Shown one piece after another: positions 1 to 7,562 of a stretch of DNA of 64,000 nt. The stretch comes from UBA9611 sp965237595. GTDB taxonomy: Bacteria; Chloroflexota; Dehalococcoidia; Lucifugimonadales; UBA3495. Made by a program: the position numbers and the translations under genes. How positions within the stretch are numbered: the first letter of the stretch is position 1; every line of letters starts with the position of its first letter. The notes under the pieces were generated by a model. That model ran no database searches and had not been told where the DNA came from. It saw only the letters and a program-made list of their open reading frames with translations. The DNA lies in NCBI GenBank assembly GCA_965237595.1, contig CBDEFY010000004.1, forward strand, positions 447,929 to 511,928, given 5' to 3'.

Positions 1-121
1 TGATGACCTCGGCGCCCATTGATGCCAGGATGCGGCCGGTCATGGGTAGGGCCACGTACGGCCCCAGCTCTAGCACGCGGACGCCTTCCAGGGATTTCTT
101 TGGAAGGGTTTGGCTGGTCAT
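1..121 (-). CDS. Family III CoA-transferase (CaiB/BaiF), N-terminus only
   Basis: The reverse strand from position 121 starts ATG and reads MTSQTLPKK, then LEGVRVLELGPYVA and GRILASMGAEVI, the N-terminal signature of CaiB/BaiF family III CoA-transferases (CoA moved between carboxylic acids). The gene runs off the left edge after about 40 codons, so its catalytic Asp cannot be checked. It lies 13 bp after the stop of the CoA-transferase at 135-1370, so the two are probably one transcription unit and may form a two-subunit enzyme, like the second pair at 25638-28162. Family is sure; substrate is unknown. Confidence 0.8.
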   Translation of the reverse strand, partial: MTSQTLPKKSLEGVRVLELGPYVALPMTGRILASMGAEVI

Positions 122-134
122 CGTAACGTCATAC

Positions 135-1370
135 CTAGATAACTCCCTGGGAACGGAGAGAGGCGAGGTCTGTCGCGCTGAGCCCCAGGTCTCCTCCGTA
201 GACGGCGTCGTTGTCCTGGCCCAAGTGCGGTGCTGGCTTGGTGCCAGGCGAAACCTCTTCGCTGTCGAACACGCCCAAGGGGTACTTCAGCGTGCCGGCA
301 TCGGCGTGGTCCAGGTCGAACCAGAAATTGCTGGCCTCAAGCTGGGGGTCCGCCAGCAGGTCGGACACCGTGTTGACGGGTATGAAGACCAAGTTCCGCT
401 CCTGGCCTTGGTGGAAGAGTTCTTCCGAGGTGAAACGGGTGGTGAAGTCGATGACCAAGGCGGTGATGATGTCGTTGTAGGGGGCGCGGTCCTGGTTGCC
501 GCCTTTGTAATCGTCATTCAGGATCTCTTCGTTGCCGGTCACTTCGTACATCCATTGGGACAGGTTTTCCCATTCCCGGGGAGTGATGATGCCAGCGGAT
601 ATCCAGCCGTCCTTGCTTGGGTAAGCGCCCAAAGGGATTACCAGGGTGGAGTTGGTGCCAACCCTGGTCACGTTCTCACCACGCTGCATCCAAGCCAGCG
701 CGGGGTGGGCGTCGGTGTAGTAGGTAATCATCGCTTCCTGCATGGAAACGTCGATATGCTGTCCCGTACCGCCCTGCATGTCCCGGTAGAACAACGCCGC
801 CAGGATAGCTGTGGCGGCGTGCTGGGCGCCGGGGAAGTGGGACTGCTCGTTGCCCTGGCGCAGGGGAGGGCCGTCGGGGTCGCCCGTGATTTGCATGAAC
901 CCGCTGGCAGCCAGAGAAATCAGGTCCGTGGACAGAAAATCCTTCCACGGACCGGTCTGGCCGAAGGGCGTAACCGAAGCCATCACCAGCCCTGGGTTGT
1001 CGGCCTTGAGGGTGTCGAAATCGAGGCCCAGAGACTTCATGCGGCCGACCGGGAAACTCTCAATCACCACGTCGGCGGAAGCAGCCAAGCTCTTGAACAA
1101 CCCCTGCCCCTTAGGACTTTCCAGGTCCAGGGTAACCGAGCGTTTGTTGGTGTTGTAGAACAGGAAGTAGGCGCTGCGTTCGGGTCCGGGCCGGTCTCCC
1201 ACGAACGGCGGCCTTTGGCGGGTCGGGTCTCCTGCGGGGGGCTCCACCTTGATTACATCCGCGCCGTAGTCGGCCAGCAATTTGCCGCAGAACACGCCTT
1301 CGGGGCCGGTCAGGTCCAGAACGCGGTAGGGCGGCAGAAGGACGCCTTCGGCGGGGGCTTGGAAGGGCAT
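135..1370 (-). CDS. Family III CoA-transferase (CaiB/BaiF)
   Basis: A 411-residue protein of normal family length. It opens with PYRVLDLTGPEGVFCGKLLA and GADVIKVEPP, keeps NTNKRSVTLDL (CoA binding), and has the conserved Asp in STDLISLAASGF that acts as acyl-anhydride nucleophile in this family. It is expected to transfer CoA between organic acids in the cytosol. Start ATG at 1370 is preceded on the minus strand by AAGGAAC. It is followed 13 bp later by another CoA-transferase, which suggests a heteromeric enzyme. It closely resembles the product of 26891-28162, so the window holds two related pairs. Substrate cannot be predicted. Confidence 0.88.
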   Translation of the reverse strand: MPFQAPAEGVLLPPYRVLDLTGPEGVFCGKLLADYGADVIKVEPPAGDPTRQRPPFVGDRPGPERSAYFLFYNTNKRSVTLDLESPKGQGLFKSLAASADVVIESFPVGRMKSLGLDFDTLKADNPGLVMASVTPFGQTGPWKDFLSTDLISLAASGFMQITGDPDGPPLRQGNEQSHFPGAQHAATAILAALFYRDMQGGTGQHIDVSMQEAMITYYTDAHPALAWMQRGENVTRVGTNSTLVIPLGAYPSKDGWISAGIITPREWENLSQWMYEVTGNEEILNDDYKGGNQDRAPYNDIITALVIDFTTRFTSEELFHQGQERNLVFIPVNTVSDLLADPQLEASNFWFDLDHADAGTLKYPLGVFDSEEVSPGTKPAPHLGQDNDAVYGGDLGLSATDLASLRSQGVI

Positions 1371-1533
1371 GTGGTTCCTTGATTGGGCCTGTAGAATTAG
1401 CCACGGGAGCGGCTTTGGCGATTGTAGTTAGCGCCATAGGCGCAGTCAAGGCTGAATCGGACGATTGGTTGCTATCTGGCAGACCTGAATCTACTGCTAT
1501 AATCATCCAGGCTGAAAAGTATCAAGGATTGGC

Positions 1534-2814
1534 ATGATTACCCTACTAGCGACCATACGAGACCGGTTTCTCCTGGCCCTGCAATACCAGGACTACCGAA
1601 ACCTATGGATCGCCACCACCTTCTCCTCCTCCGCGGGCTGGGCGCTAATCATCGCCCGTGGCTGGCTGGCCTTTGAGCTCACTGAAGGCTCGCTCTGGGT
1701 CGGGATAGTCACCTTTGCGGCCATCGTGCCCAGGGTATTCTCCACACCGATTACCGGGTTCCTGGCCGACCGGTTCGACCGGCAGCGGTTATTGCGTTGG
1801 ATATTCGCCCTGGAATTGGGCAACAACGTGCTCCTGGCCATGTTGGTCATGAACGGCTTCGCGGGGCCTTGGACTCTCACATTCCTGGCCCTGGCCAACG
1901 GCACCCTGCGCTCCGCTCAGATGACCACGGCCACAGCCTTGATACCCAACCTGGTGTCCAGAGAGCATCTCCTGAACGCCATCGCATTGAACCAGGCCAC
2001 CCAACAGGGAGCGCGAATGGTCGGGGCCTTGGCCATAGTCCCGCTACTGGGCTTCCTGGATATCGAGGCCGCCTTCTGGCTCTGCGGCGGGTTCTACCTT
2101 TTGGGCTTCATGCAGGTCTCGCGGGTGGCCACCAGGTCCACCGGAGTCATCGACAAGAGCCAGGGTTTCTTGGCGAACTTATTGGAGGGATTCGTCTACG
2201 TCTACCGGCGGCCTACCATCATGGCCATGGTGCTCTTGGTTCTGGCCCACTGCGCCCTAACTATGTCCTACGAGTCCCTACTTCCGGCCATATCCCAGGA
2301 CAAATTGGCGGCCGGCTCAGTGGGAGTCAGCTACCTGATTGCCGGGATCGGCGGCGGAGCGCTGTTGGCCTCCATCTTCTTGGCCGGGGTCCGGAGCGAG
2401 TCCGTCAGAGGCAAGCTGTTCTTGTTCTTCGCCTTCTCCAGCGGACTGGGACCGATGCTGCTGGCATGGTCGGACAGCAGCACGGTGTCGATTGCCGCCA
2501 CCATGGTGATGGGCGCCAACCAGGCCGGGTTCATGACGATCAGCCACACCATCATCCAGTCTCTTACCGAAGACCACGTCCGGGGCCGCGTGGCCGGGGT
2601 CTATTCGGTCCACGTGGGGGGCAGCATGGCAGTTACCAACATGGCAAACGCCGCCTTCGCCGATGTATTCAGCGCCTCATTGGTGATGGTGTTCGGCGGC
2701 CTCATCTTCGTGGCAGTCGTATTCGTCAGCCTCGGCAGCGGATCATTGAGGAAGCTCTACTTCCCAGGCGCTGTGTCGGCGGCAGAATCAGTTGGGGCGT
2801 CGACTGCCGATTAG
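1534..2814 (+). CDS. MFS transporter (MFS_3 / EntS-like exporter type)
   Basis: A 426-residue, strongly hydrophobic protein with about 12 predicted membrane segments. The start QYQDYRNLWIATTFSSSAGW and the loop FLADRFDRQRLLRW are typical of the MFS_3 group (enterobactin-exporter-like, often annotated as macrolide or efflux permeases). It should be an inner-membrane secondary transporter with unknown substrate. ATG 1534 has an AAGGA ribosome site ten bases upstream. It is divergent from the CoA-transferase at 135-1370. A related MFS_3 protein is at 57808-59052. Confidence 0.82.
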   Translation: MITLLATIRDRFLLALQYQDYRNLWIATTFSSSAGWALIIARGWLAFELTEGSLWVGIVTFAAIVPRVFSTPITGFLADRFDRQRLLRWIFALELGNNVLLAMLVMNGFAGPWTLTFLALANGTLRSAQMTTATALIPNLVSREHLLNAIALNQATQQGARMVGALAIVPLLGFLDIEAAFWLCGGFYLLGFMQVSRVATRSTGVIDKSQGFLANLLEGFVYVYRRPTIMAMVLLVLAHCALTMSYESLLPAISQDKLAAGSVGVSYLIAGIGGGALLASIFLAGVRSESVRGKLFLFFAFSSGLGPMLLAWSDSSTVSIAATMVMGANQAGFMTISHTIIQSLTEDHVRGRVAGVYSVHVGGSMAVTNMANAAFADVFSASLVMVFGGLIFVAVVFVSLGSGSLRKLYFPGAVSAAESVGASTAD

Positions 2815-2904
2815 CGTTAAACTGCCGACAGGACGAGGAGCCGCCCCCGTCCCTACCCTCCCCCTTGCGAGGAGTCGATACCTTTATAAACCCTCCGTCA
2901 AGAT

Positions 2905-3010
2905 ACAAGAATCTTCCAATCATGACCTTGGCAGACCCTTCGCTACGCCAGGGTGACATATGGGTAGCGCAGTTCAAACCGAACACTAGGTGCAGTCTAT
3001 ACTCTAGAAG
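2905..3010 (+). repeat. Dispersed noncoding repeat, copy 1
   Basis: The spacer before the aminotransferase contains a stretch of about 105 bases that recurs in inverted orientation at 31638-31743. Shared blocks include AAGAATCTTCCAATCAT, CCTTGGCAGACCCTTC and AGGGTGACATATGGGTAGCG. Differences are scattered substitutions and short indels. No open reading frame accounts for the conservation. It may be a nonautonomous element or an old duplicated intergenic cassette. Confidence 0.75.
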
Positions 3011-3094
3011 CAAAGCCCTTGCGAGGGGGAAGGGATTTACTGCCCAGGGTGGTCCATAACCTGCCCACGACGCACACCGAAGCAGGAGGCACAG

Positions 3095-4543
3095 ATGGCC
3101 GAGACCATTAGCGACCTGGAACGGTACGTCCAATCGACTCCCAGGTCGAAAGCCCTATGGGAAGACGCCAAAAACTACCTGCCGGGCGGCGATAGCCGGA
3201 ATTCCATCTTCTGGGCTCCATACCCCATCTTTGTGGACCACGCCTCGGGTTGCCATGTCGTCGACGCCGACGGTGTCGACCGCCTGGACTTCATCGGCAC
3301 CATGACGTCCCTTATCTTGGGCCATTCGCCCAAGCCGGTGATGGAGGCCGTGCGGAAGCAGTTGGAACAGGGCGTGGTCTACAACGCCCCCAACGCGCAC
3401 CAGATCCACCTGGCCAAGCTGTTATGCCAGCGTATACCCAGTTTCGACTTGGTCCGCTTCACCAACTCGGGCACCGAGGCCACTCTGAACACCATGGCGC
3501 ACCAGATCCACCTGGCCAAGCTGTTATGCCAGCGTATACCCAGTTTCGACTTGGTCCGCTTCACCAACTCGGGCACCGAGGCCACTCTGAACACCATTCG
3601 GGCGGCGCGGGCCGTCACCGGAAAGAGCAAGATTGCCAAGGTTGAGGGCGGCTACCACGGCAGTCACGACCAAGTCAGCGTCAGCGTGCGCGTGGACCCG
3701 GCCAAAGCCGGTGAGCGGTCCCGGCCCGACGCCTTGGCCGCCACCGAAGGGCTGGGCGAAGGCACCCTGGAACAGGTGGTGGTTGTGCCCTTCAACGAGA
3801 CGGCCATAGCCCGGAACATCTTGGAGGAGAACCAAGACCAGTTGGCGGCGGTAATCATCGAGCCGATGCTGGGCTCCGTGGGGATGCTGCCAGCCACCAC
3901 CGATTTCCTGACCATGCTGCGGGACTTCACCAGGGACAACGAAATCGTCCTGATTTTCGACGAGGTCATCAGCTACCGCGCCTCCTGGGGTGGCGCCCAA
4001 GAGTACTATGGAATCACCCCAGACATGACTTCGCTGGGCAAAATCATCGGCGGCGGGTTCTCCATCGGGGCGTTTGGCGGCCGCAAGGACATCATGGACC
4101 TCTACGACCCCACGGCGCCCGGCGGACCCAGGGTGGCCCACGCCGGTACCTTCAACGCCAACCCGGTGACCATGCTGGCGGGGGCGGCGACTCTGGAACA
4201 ACTCACTCCCGACGTGTACCGGAAACTGGCCGAGTTGACCGAATATCTTCGGGCCGGCATCCTCAAGGCCGGCGCGGAATTGGAGACGCCGGTCCAGGTG
4301 ACAGGGCTGGGCTCCTTGTTCGGCATTCATTTCACCGCCGAGGAACTGATTGGCTACCGGGACATCGCCACCGAGGACGCCGTCTTCCGGCACCAAGTGT
4401 TCTTGGGATTGCTGAACGAAGGTATCCTGATGGCCGCCAATCTGGTGGGCGCGGTCTCCACGGAGATTGGCGAGGCTGAGATTGATGCCTTTACTGCGGC
4501 ATTGCGGCGGGTGCTGGAACGCGCGCTGGCCCCGTCGGCCTAA
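3095..4543 (+). CDS. Class III aminotransferase (glutamate-1-semialdehyde aminomutase-like) with internal duplication
   Basis: PLP-dependent fold-type I enzyme resembling HemL. It has LPGGDSRNSIFW near the N-terminus, the phosphate-binding FTNSGTEA motif, the cofactor Asp in IFDEVIS, and the PLP lysine in SLGKIIGGGFSIGAFGG. HemL itself makes 5-aminolevulinate; paralogues in catabolic clusters act on other amino acids, so exact function is open. Residues about 101-134 are repeated exactly as 135-168 because of a 102-bp tandem duplication. This doubles the FTNSGTEA segment and makes the protein 482 residues long, against about 430-450 usually. Without that repeat it would be normal. ATG 3095 follows GCAGGAGGC. 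The extra segment may well inactivate the enzyme. Confidence 0.82.
   Translation: MAETISDLERYVQSTPRSKALWEDAKNYLPGGDSRNSIFWAPYPIFVDHASGCHVVDADGVDRLDFIGTMTSLILGHSPKPVMEAVRKQLEQGVVYNAPNAHQIHLAKLLCQRIPSFDLVRFTNSGTEATLNTMAHQIHLAKLLCQRIPSFDLVRFTNSGTEATLNTIRAARAVTGKSKIAKVEGGYHGSHDQVSVSVRVDPAKAGERSRPDALAATEGLGEGTLEQVVVVPFNETAIARNILEENQDQLAAVIIEPMLGSVGMLPATTDFLTMLRDFTRDNEIVLIFDEVISYRASWGGAQEYYGITPDMTSLGKIIGGGFSIGAFGGRKDIMDLYDPTAPGGPRVAHAGTFNANPVTMLAGAATLEQLTPDVYRKLAELTEYLRAGILKAGAELETPVQVTGLGSLFGIHFTAEELIGYRDIATEDAVFRHQVFLGLLNEGILMAANLVGAVSTEIGEAEIDAFTAALRRVLERALAPSA
3395..3597 (+). repeat. Exact 102-bp in-frame tandem duplication
   Basis: Bases 3395-3495 recur without mismatch at 3497-3597 (period 102, exactly 34 codons). 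The copies encode the AHQIHLAKLLCQRIP to EATLNT segment of the aminotransferase. Perfect identity points to a very recent event or an assembly error. Confidence 0.95.
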
Positions 4544-4573
4544 ACCGGTATCTAATCCTACGAGGGACGAGCC

Positions 4574-5653
4574 ATGTTTGAAGGATTCGAGCAGCGAAAG
4601 ATCGAAGCCAACGGGACAACCATCAATCTGGTGACGGGCGGTAGCGGTCCTCCGGTGCTGCTGCTCCACGGCTACCCCCAGACCCACGCCATGTGGAACA
4701 AGATTGCCCCGCGTCTGGCCGAGGACTTCACCGTGGTGTGCCCCGACCTTCGCGGCTACGGCGATAGCGGCAAGGTGGAGGGCGACCCGGAGCACCTGAA
4801 CTATTCCAAGCGCACCATGGCCCAAGACCAAGTGGACGTGATGAAGGAGCTTGGGTTCGACACCTTCTTCTTGGTGGGCCACGACCGGGGCGGCAGTGTG
4901 TCCCACCGCCTGACCAAGGACCACCCTCAAAGCGTTCTCAAGCTGGCGACCCTGGACATCATCCCCACCCACAAGATGTTCCAGATTGTGGACAAGGAGT
5001 TCGCCACCAACACCTACCACTGGTTCTTCCTGATTCAGCCCTTCGATTTCCCGGAAAAGGTGATTGGGGCCGACCCGGAGTTCTTCGCCCGCCGGGGGTT
5101 CGATCGCATCAAGGACGCCGACAAGGTGTTCACGCCGGAAGCGTTGGCCGACTATCTGCGCTGCTTCAACAACCCCGGCACCATCCACGCCTGCTGCGAA
5201 GACTACCGGGCCGGGGCCAGCATCGACTTGGTGCACGATGAGGAAGATTTCGACCAGAAGGTCAACTGCCCCATGCTGGCCCTGTGGAGTTCCACGGGCT
5301 ACGTCGGCCGGACCCAGGACGTGCTTAAAATATGGCTGGACTACGCCACCAACGTGCGGGGCCACTCGCTACCCTGCGGCCATTACATAGCAGAAGAACT
5401 CCCTGATGAGGCATACTCGGCGATCAAAGAATTTCTATATCTAGAGATAGCAGTCACATTCCCCCGCTCATCCTTGTATCTTAAACCAGGACGTGGCAGG
5501 CCGAATCGTCCTAGGCTTTTTAGGCCGAGGCTCAGCGAGGCCGCCACGTCCTCCCCGCCCAGAGCCCGAACAGTTGACTGGGCGGCAGCCCGTATCAAGC
5601 AAGGCTGGGCCGGTGCCGGGGGACCAATGAGGGGAACCAGTGATGGGAGGTAG
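4574..5653 (+). CDS. Alpha/beta hydrolase (haloacetate dehalogenase-like) with 3' end replaced by IS sequence
   Basis: Residues 1 to about 292 form a complete alpha/beta hydrolase. LLLHGYPQTHAMW is the oxyanion region, VGHDRGG carries an Asp nucleophile, and CGHYIAEELPDEA holds the catalytic His. An Asp in the nucleophile elbow is typical of haloacetate dehalogenases and epoxide hydrolases, so hydrolysis of a C-halogen or epoxide bond is likely. After the segment SAIKEFL the frame enters the left end of the IS110-family element and picks up about 65 unrelated, Arg/Pro-rich residues. All catalytic residues lie before the junction, so the enzyme may still work. ATG 4574 follows CGAGGGACG, 30 bp after the aminotransferase, suggesting co-transcription. 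Confidence 0.8.
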   Translation: MFEGFEQRKIEANGTTINLVTGGSGPPVLLLHGYPQTHAMWNKIAPRLAEDFTVVCPDLRGYGDSGKVEGDPEHLNYSKRTMAQDQVDVMKELGFDTFFLVGHDRGGSVSHRLTKDHPQSVLKLATLDIIPTHKMFQIVDKEFATNTYHWFFLIQPFDFPEKVIGADPEFFARRGFDRIKDADKVFTPEALADYLRCFNNPGTIHACCEDYRAGASIDLVHDEEDFDQKVNCPMLALWSSTGYVGRTQDVLKIWLDYATNVRGHSLPCGHYIAEELPDEAYSAIKEFLYLEIAVTFPRSSLYLKPGRGRPNRPRLFRPRLSEAATSSPPRARTVDWAAARIKQGWAGAGGPMRGTSDGR

Positions 5654-5657
5654 ATGG
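5440..5657 (+). ncRNA. Candidate bridge (seek) RNA region of the IS110 element
   Basis: In the IS110 group the noncoding left end upstream of the transposase encodes a structured bridge RNA that pairs with target and donor DNA (established for IS621). Here the left end has a long-range stem, GGACGTGGC (5489-5497) with GCCACGTCC (5543-5551). Internal hairpin sequence such as CCTA...TAGG and repeated GGCC blocks sits between the arms. Position and structure fit. Neither the binding loops nor transcription can be shown from this sequence alone. Confidence 0.35.
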
Positions 5658-6595
5658 ATGGAAGATTCGCAGGTGTTCATAGGTATCGATGTTTCCAAGA
5701 GCTGCTTGGATGTGGCTTCCAGGCCCACGGGTGAAGTGTGGCAGGTCACGAACGATGCGAACGGCATCGGTGCTCTGGCCCAGCGGCTGACGGGGATGAG
5801 CCCTTCCTTGGTTGTGCTCGAGGCCACGGGAGGTCGCTCACCGCTGAGCTGGCGGCGGTCGGTCTTCCAGTGGCGGTGGTCAACCCCAGACACGTAAGGG
5901 ACTTCGCCCGGGCTGCTGGCGCCCTAGCTAAGACCGACGCCTTGGACGCCCAGGTGTTGGCCCACTTTGGGCAGGCGATGGAGCCTAAGCCCAGGCTTCT
6001 TCCTGACCCAGACGCCCAAGACCTGCAGGCCATGGTTGGCCGCCGGCGGCAGTTGGTGGAGATGATTACCGCGGAGAAGAACCGCCGGAGGACCGTGATT
6101 GCTCGGATCCGTCCTCAGGTGGAAGAACATATCCGCTGGCTGGAAAAAAGCTTGGAGGACCTGGACCAAGACCTGGACAGCTTCATCCGCTCCAGTCCCA
6201 TGTGGCGGACCAAAGAAAGGGTCATAAGGAGCGCTCTTGGCGTTGGCCCGGTATTCACGGCAACCGTTTTGGCCAATCTGCCAGAATTGGGCACGATGAA
6301 CCGGGGTCAAGTCGCCGCGCTGGTGGGCGTAGCACCGTTCAATAGGGACAGTGGAACGCTCCGAGGCAAGCGCACTGTTTGGGGAGGACGCCGTCACGTG
6401 AGGGCGGCCCTTTACATGGCGGCCTTGGTGGCGACCCGGTACAATCCGGTGATCAAAGAGTTTTATCAACGGCTATGCTCCATGGGCAAACCCAAGAAAG
6501 TGGCCTTGACGGCCTGTATGCGCAAGCTCTTGGTCATTCTAAATTCCATGGTGAAACATGGCAGAGAGTGGCAGCCAAACCTTCAAACGCCTTGA
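5658..6595 (+). pseudogene. IS110-family DEDD transposase, frameshifted
   Basis: The N-terminal part (ATG 5658 after GGGAGGTAG) reads FIGIDVSKSCLDVA and LVVLEATGG, supplying the first Asp and the Glu of the RuvC-like DEDD site. Near 5836 the reading moves to another frame and continues as SLTAELAAVGLPVAVVNP and AKTDALDAQVLAHF (the remaining Asp residues), then the Transposase_20 domain with GVGPVFTATVLANLP and GGRRHVRAALYMA. Apart from this single frameshift, probably with a small deletion, the protein is complete (about 310 residues expected). A programmed frameshift is unlikely because no slippery run is present. Confidence 0.8.
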
Positions 6596-6610
6596 CATCC
6601 AAGACAGTTG

Positions 6611-6665
6611 CTGAGCCCGTCGAAGGACCCTGGTTGTTGCGCAGTCATGGTTCGACGGGGCTCAC
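6611..6665. repeat. Palindromic repeat (hairpin) after the IS110 element
   Basis: GAGCCCGTCGAA (6613-6624) pairs with TTCGACGGGGCTC (6651-6663). The left arm CTGAGCCCGTCGAAGGACCC reappears, reversed, at 22978-22997, so this is a member of a dispersed REP-like family. Confidence 0.6.
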
Positions 6666-6755
6666 CACGAACGATTGGAAGTGCGGTTCGTAGACAGGGA
6701 GAACAAAACCACTGACAAAGCGAACAATAATACAGGAACAAAGGAGAGAAAAACC

Positions 6756-7094
6756 ATGGGATCAATCAGACTGTACACCGGCGACGACGGCCAGTCCCAC
6801 ATCGAGGAGATTAACCCGACCGAGCACCCCGCGTGGAACACCCTGCACGGCGTCAAGGGCATTCAATTCCGGTCTTCGCCGCCGGGCTTCTTCAGCGACT
6901 GGCACGTGGCCCCGCGCCGCCAGTACATCATCACCCTCTCCGGCGAAGCTGAGATCGGACTGAAGGACGGCACCGTCCACCGCCTAGGACCAGGGGACGT
7001 AAACCTGGCCGAGGACCTAACCGGCAACGGCCACACGACGCGGGTTGTGGGGGATGTCCCACGGGTTACGGCGACGGTGCATTTGGAGGGGTAG
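6756..7094 (+). CDS. Small cupin-like protein
   Basis: A 112-residue single-domain protein. It begins MGSIRLYTGDDGQSHIEEI and contains DWHVAPRRQYIITLSGEAEI followed by RLGPGDVNLAEDL, the two conserved cupin strands. The metal ligands are reduced, with one clear His in the first motif, so metal-dependent catalysis is uncertain. Start 6756 is chosen because AAAGGAGAG precedes it by seven bases and homology to the paralogue at 60708-61040 begins there. A third, broken paralogue is at 60245-60605. Role unknown; such cupins are common next to catabolic enzymes. Confidence 0.75.
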   Translation: MGSIRLYTGDDGQSHIEEINPTEHPAWNTLHGVKGIQFRSSPPGFFSDWHVAPRRQYIITLSGEAEIGLKDGTVHRLGPGDVNLAEDLTGNGHTTRVVGDVPRVTATVHLEG

Positions 7095-7115
7095 GGGATT
7101 CTGAAGGCGAAAAAA

Positions 7116-7155
7116 CAACAAGGGCGGTTTGGTTGACCCGCCTTTGTTGATTTAA
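7116..7155. terminator. Hairpin between converging genes, likely terminator
   Basis: CAACAAGGGCGG (7116-7127) pairs with CCGCCTTTGTTG (7138-7149) with one G-T pair and a ten-base loop, followed by ATTTAAT. It sits between the cupin and the coiled-coil gene on the opposite strand, so it could serve both. The U tract is weak. Confidence 0.55.
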
Positions 7156-7319
7156 TCTGCCAGTCCCTGATTCCACATTAGGTAAAGGAATTGCTGAAAG
7201 AAGCCAATCCATCATGACCCTCTGATTCTCTCGATAAAAGACGGGTTTGATCGCAATCAGGAGCCGCCCGATTCATCCGTTTGGTGGAGTATGTTGTGCA
7301 ACCTAGTGACGGGGTTGGG

Positions 7320-7562
7320 TCAACTAATTTTCTTAAGCTCACCTTTTGGCAGGTCAGTTGCCCCAGAAGCAGTCGATGTTACTTTTTCCAATTCCTCTAC
7401 CAGTACCTGAATGGCTCCGCTGATGCGTAGCAGGGTTTGCCGAAAGTCTGCCTGCCTGGCTTCTAACTCCGCCATCGCCTTCTCACCCGCCTCGTATTCA
7501 GTTCTAAGCTCGCCGAGGCACCGTTCCAACTGTTTTTTTATGTTTCTCGTCTCGTTACTCAC
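7320..7562 (-). CDS. Small coiled-coil protein, unknown function
   Basis: An 80-residue protein dominated by a heptad-like helix from about residue 6 to 62 (LERCLGELRTEYEAGEKAM, LEARQADFRQTLLRISGAI, VLVEELEKV), with a short polar tail. No signal peptide. Its GTG start overlaps the stop of the S74-domain gene by four bases (GTGA), which implies translational coupling and a joint role with that fibre-like protein. No family recognised. Confidence 0.6.
   Translation of the reverse strand: MSNETRNIKKQLERCLGELRTEYEAGEKAMAELEARQADFRQTLLRISGAIQVLVEELEKVTSTASGATDLPKGELKKIS

Larger units (their letters stand above)
5434..6600 (+). mobile_element. IS110-family insertion sequence (approximate ends)
   Basis: The element is placed by the break in the hydrolase at about 5434 and by the end of the DEDD-type transposase reading at 6595. 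No terminal inverted repeats are visible, which is normal for IS110. About 220 bases of structured noncoding sequence precede the transposase. The transposase reading is broken by a frameshift, so this copy is probably not autonomous. Exact ends need a second copy to compare. Confidence 0.65.

Noticed and set aside
3..1382. A 459-codon open frame on the plus strand
   Set aside because: It is antisense to the family III CoA-transferase, which has full homology and a ribosome site. The plus-strand product looks like no known protein.
3524..5365. A 613-codon open frame on the minus strand
   Set aside because: It lies opposite the aminotransferase and the hydrolase; a high-GC shadow without motifs.
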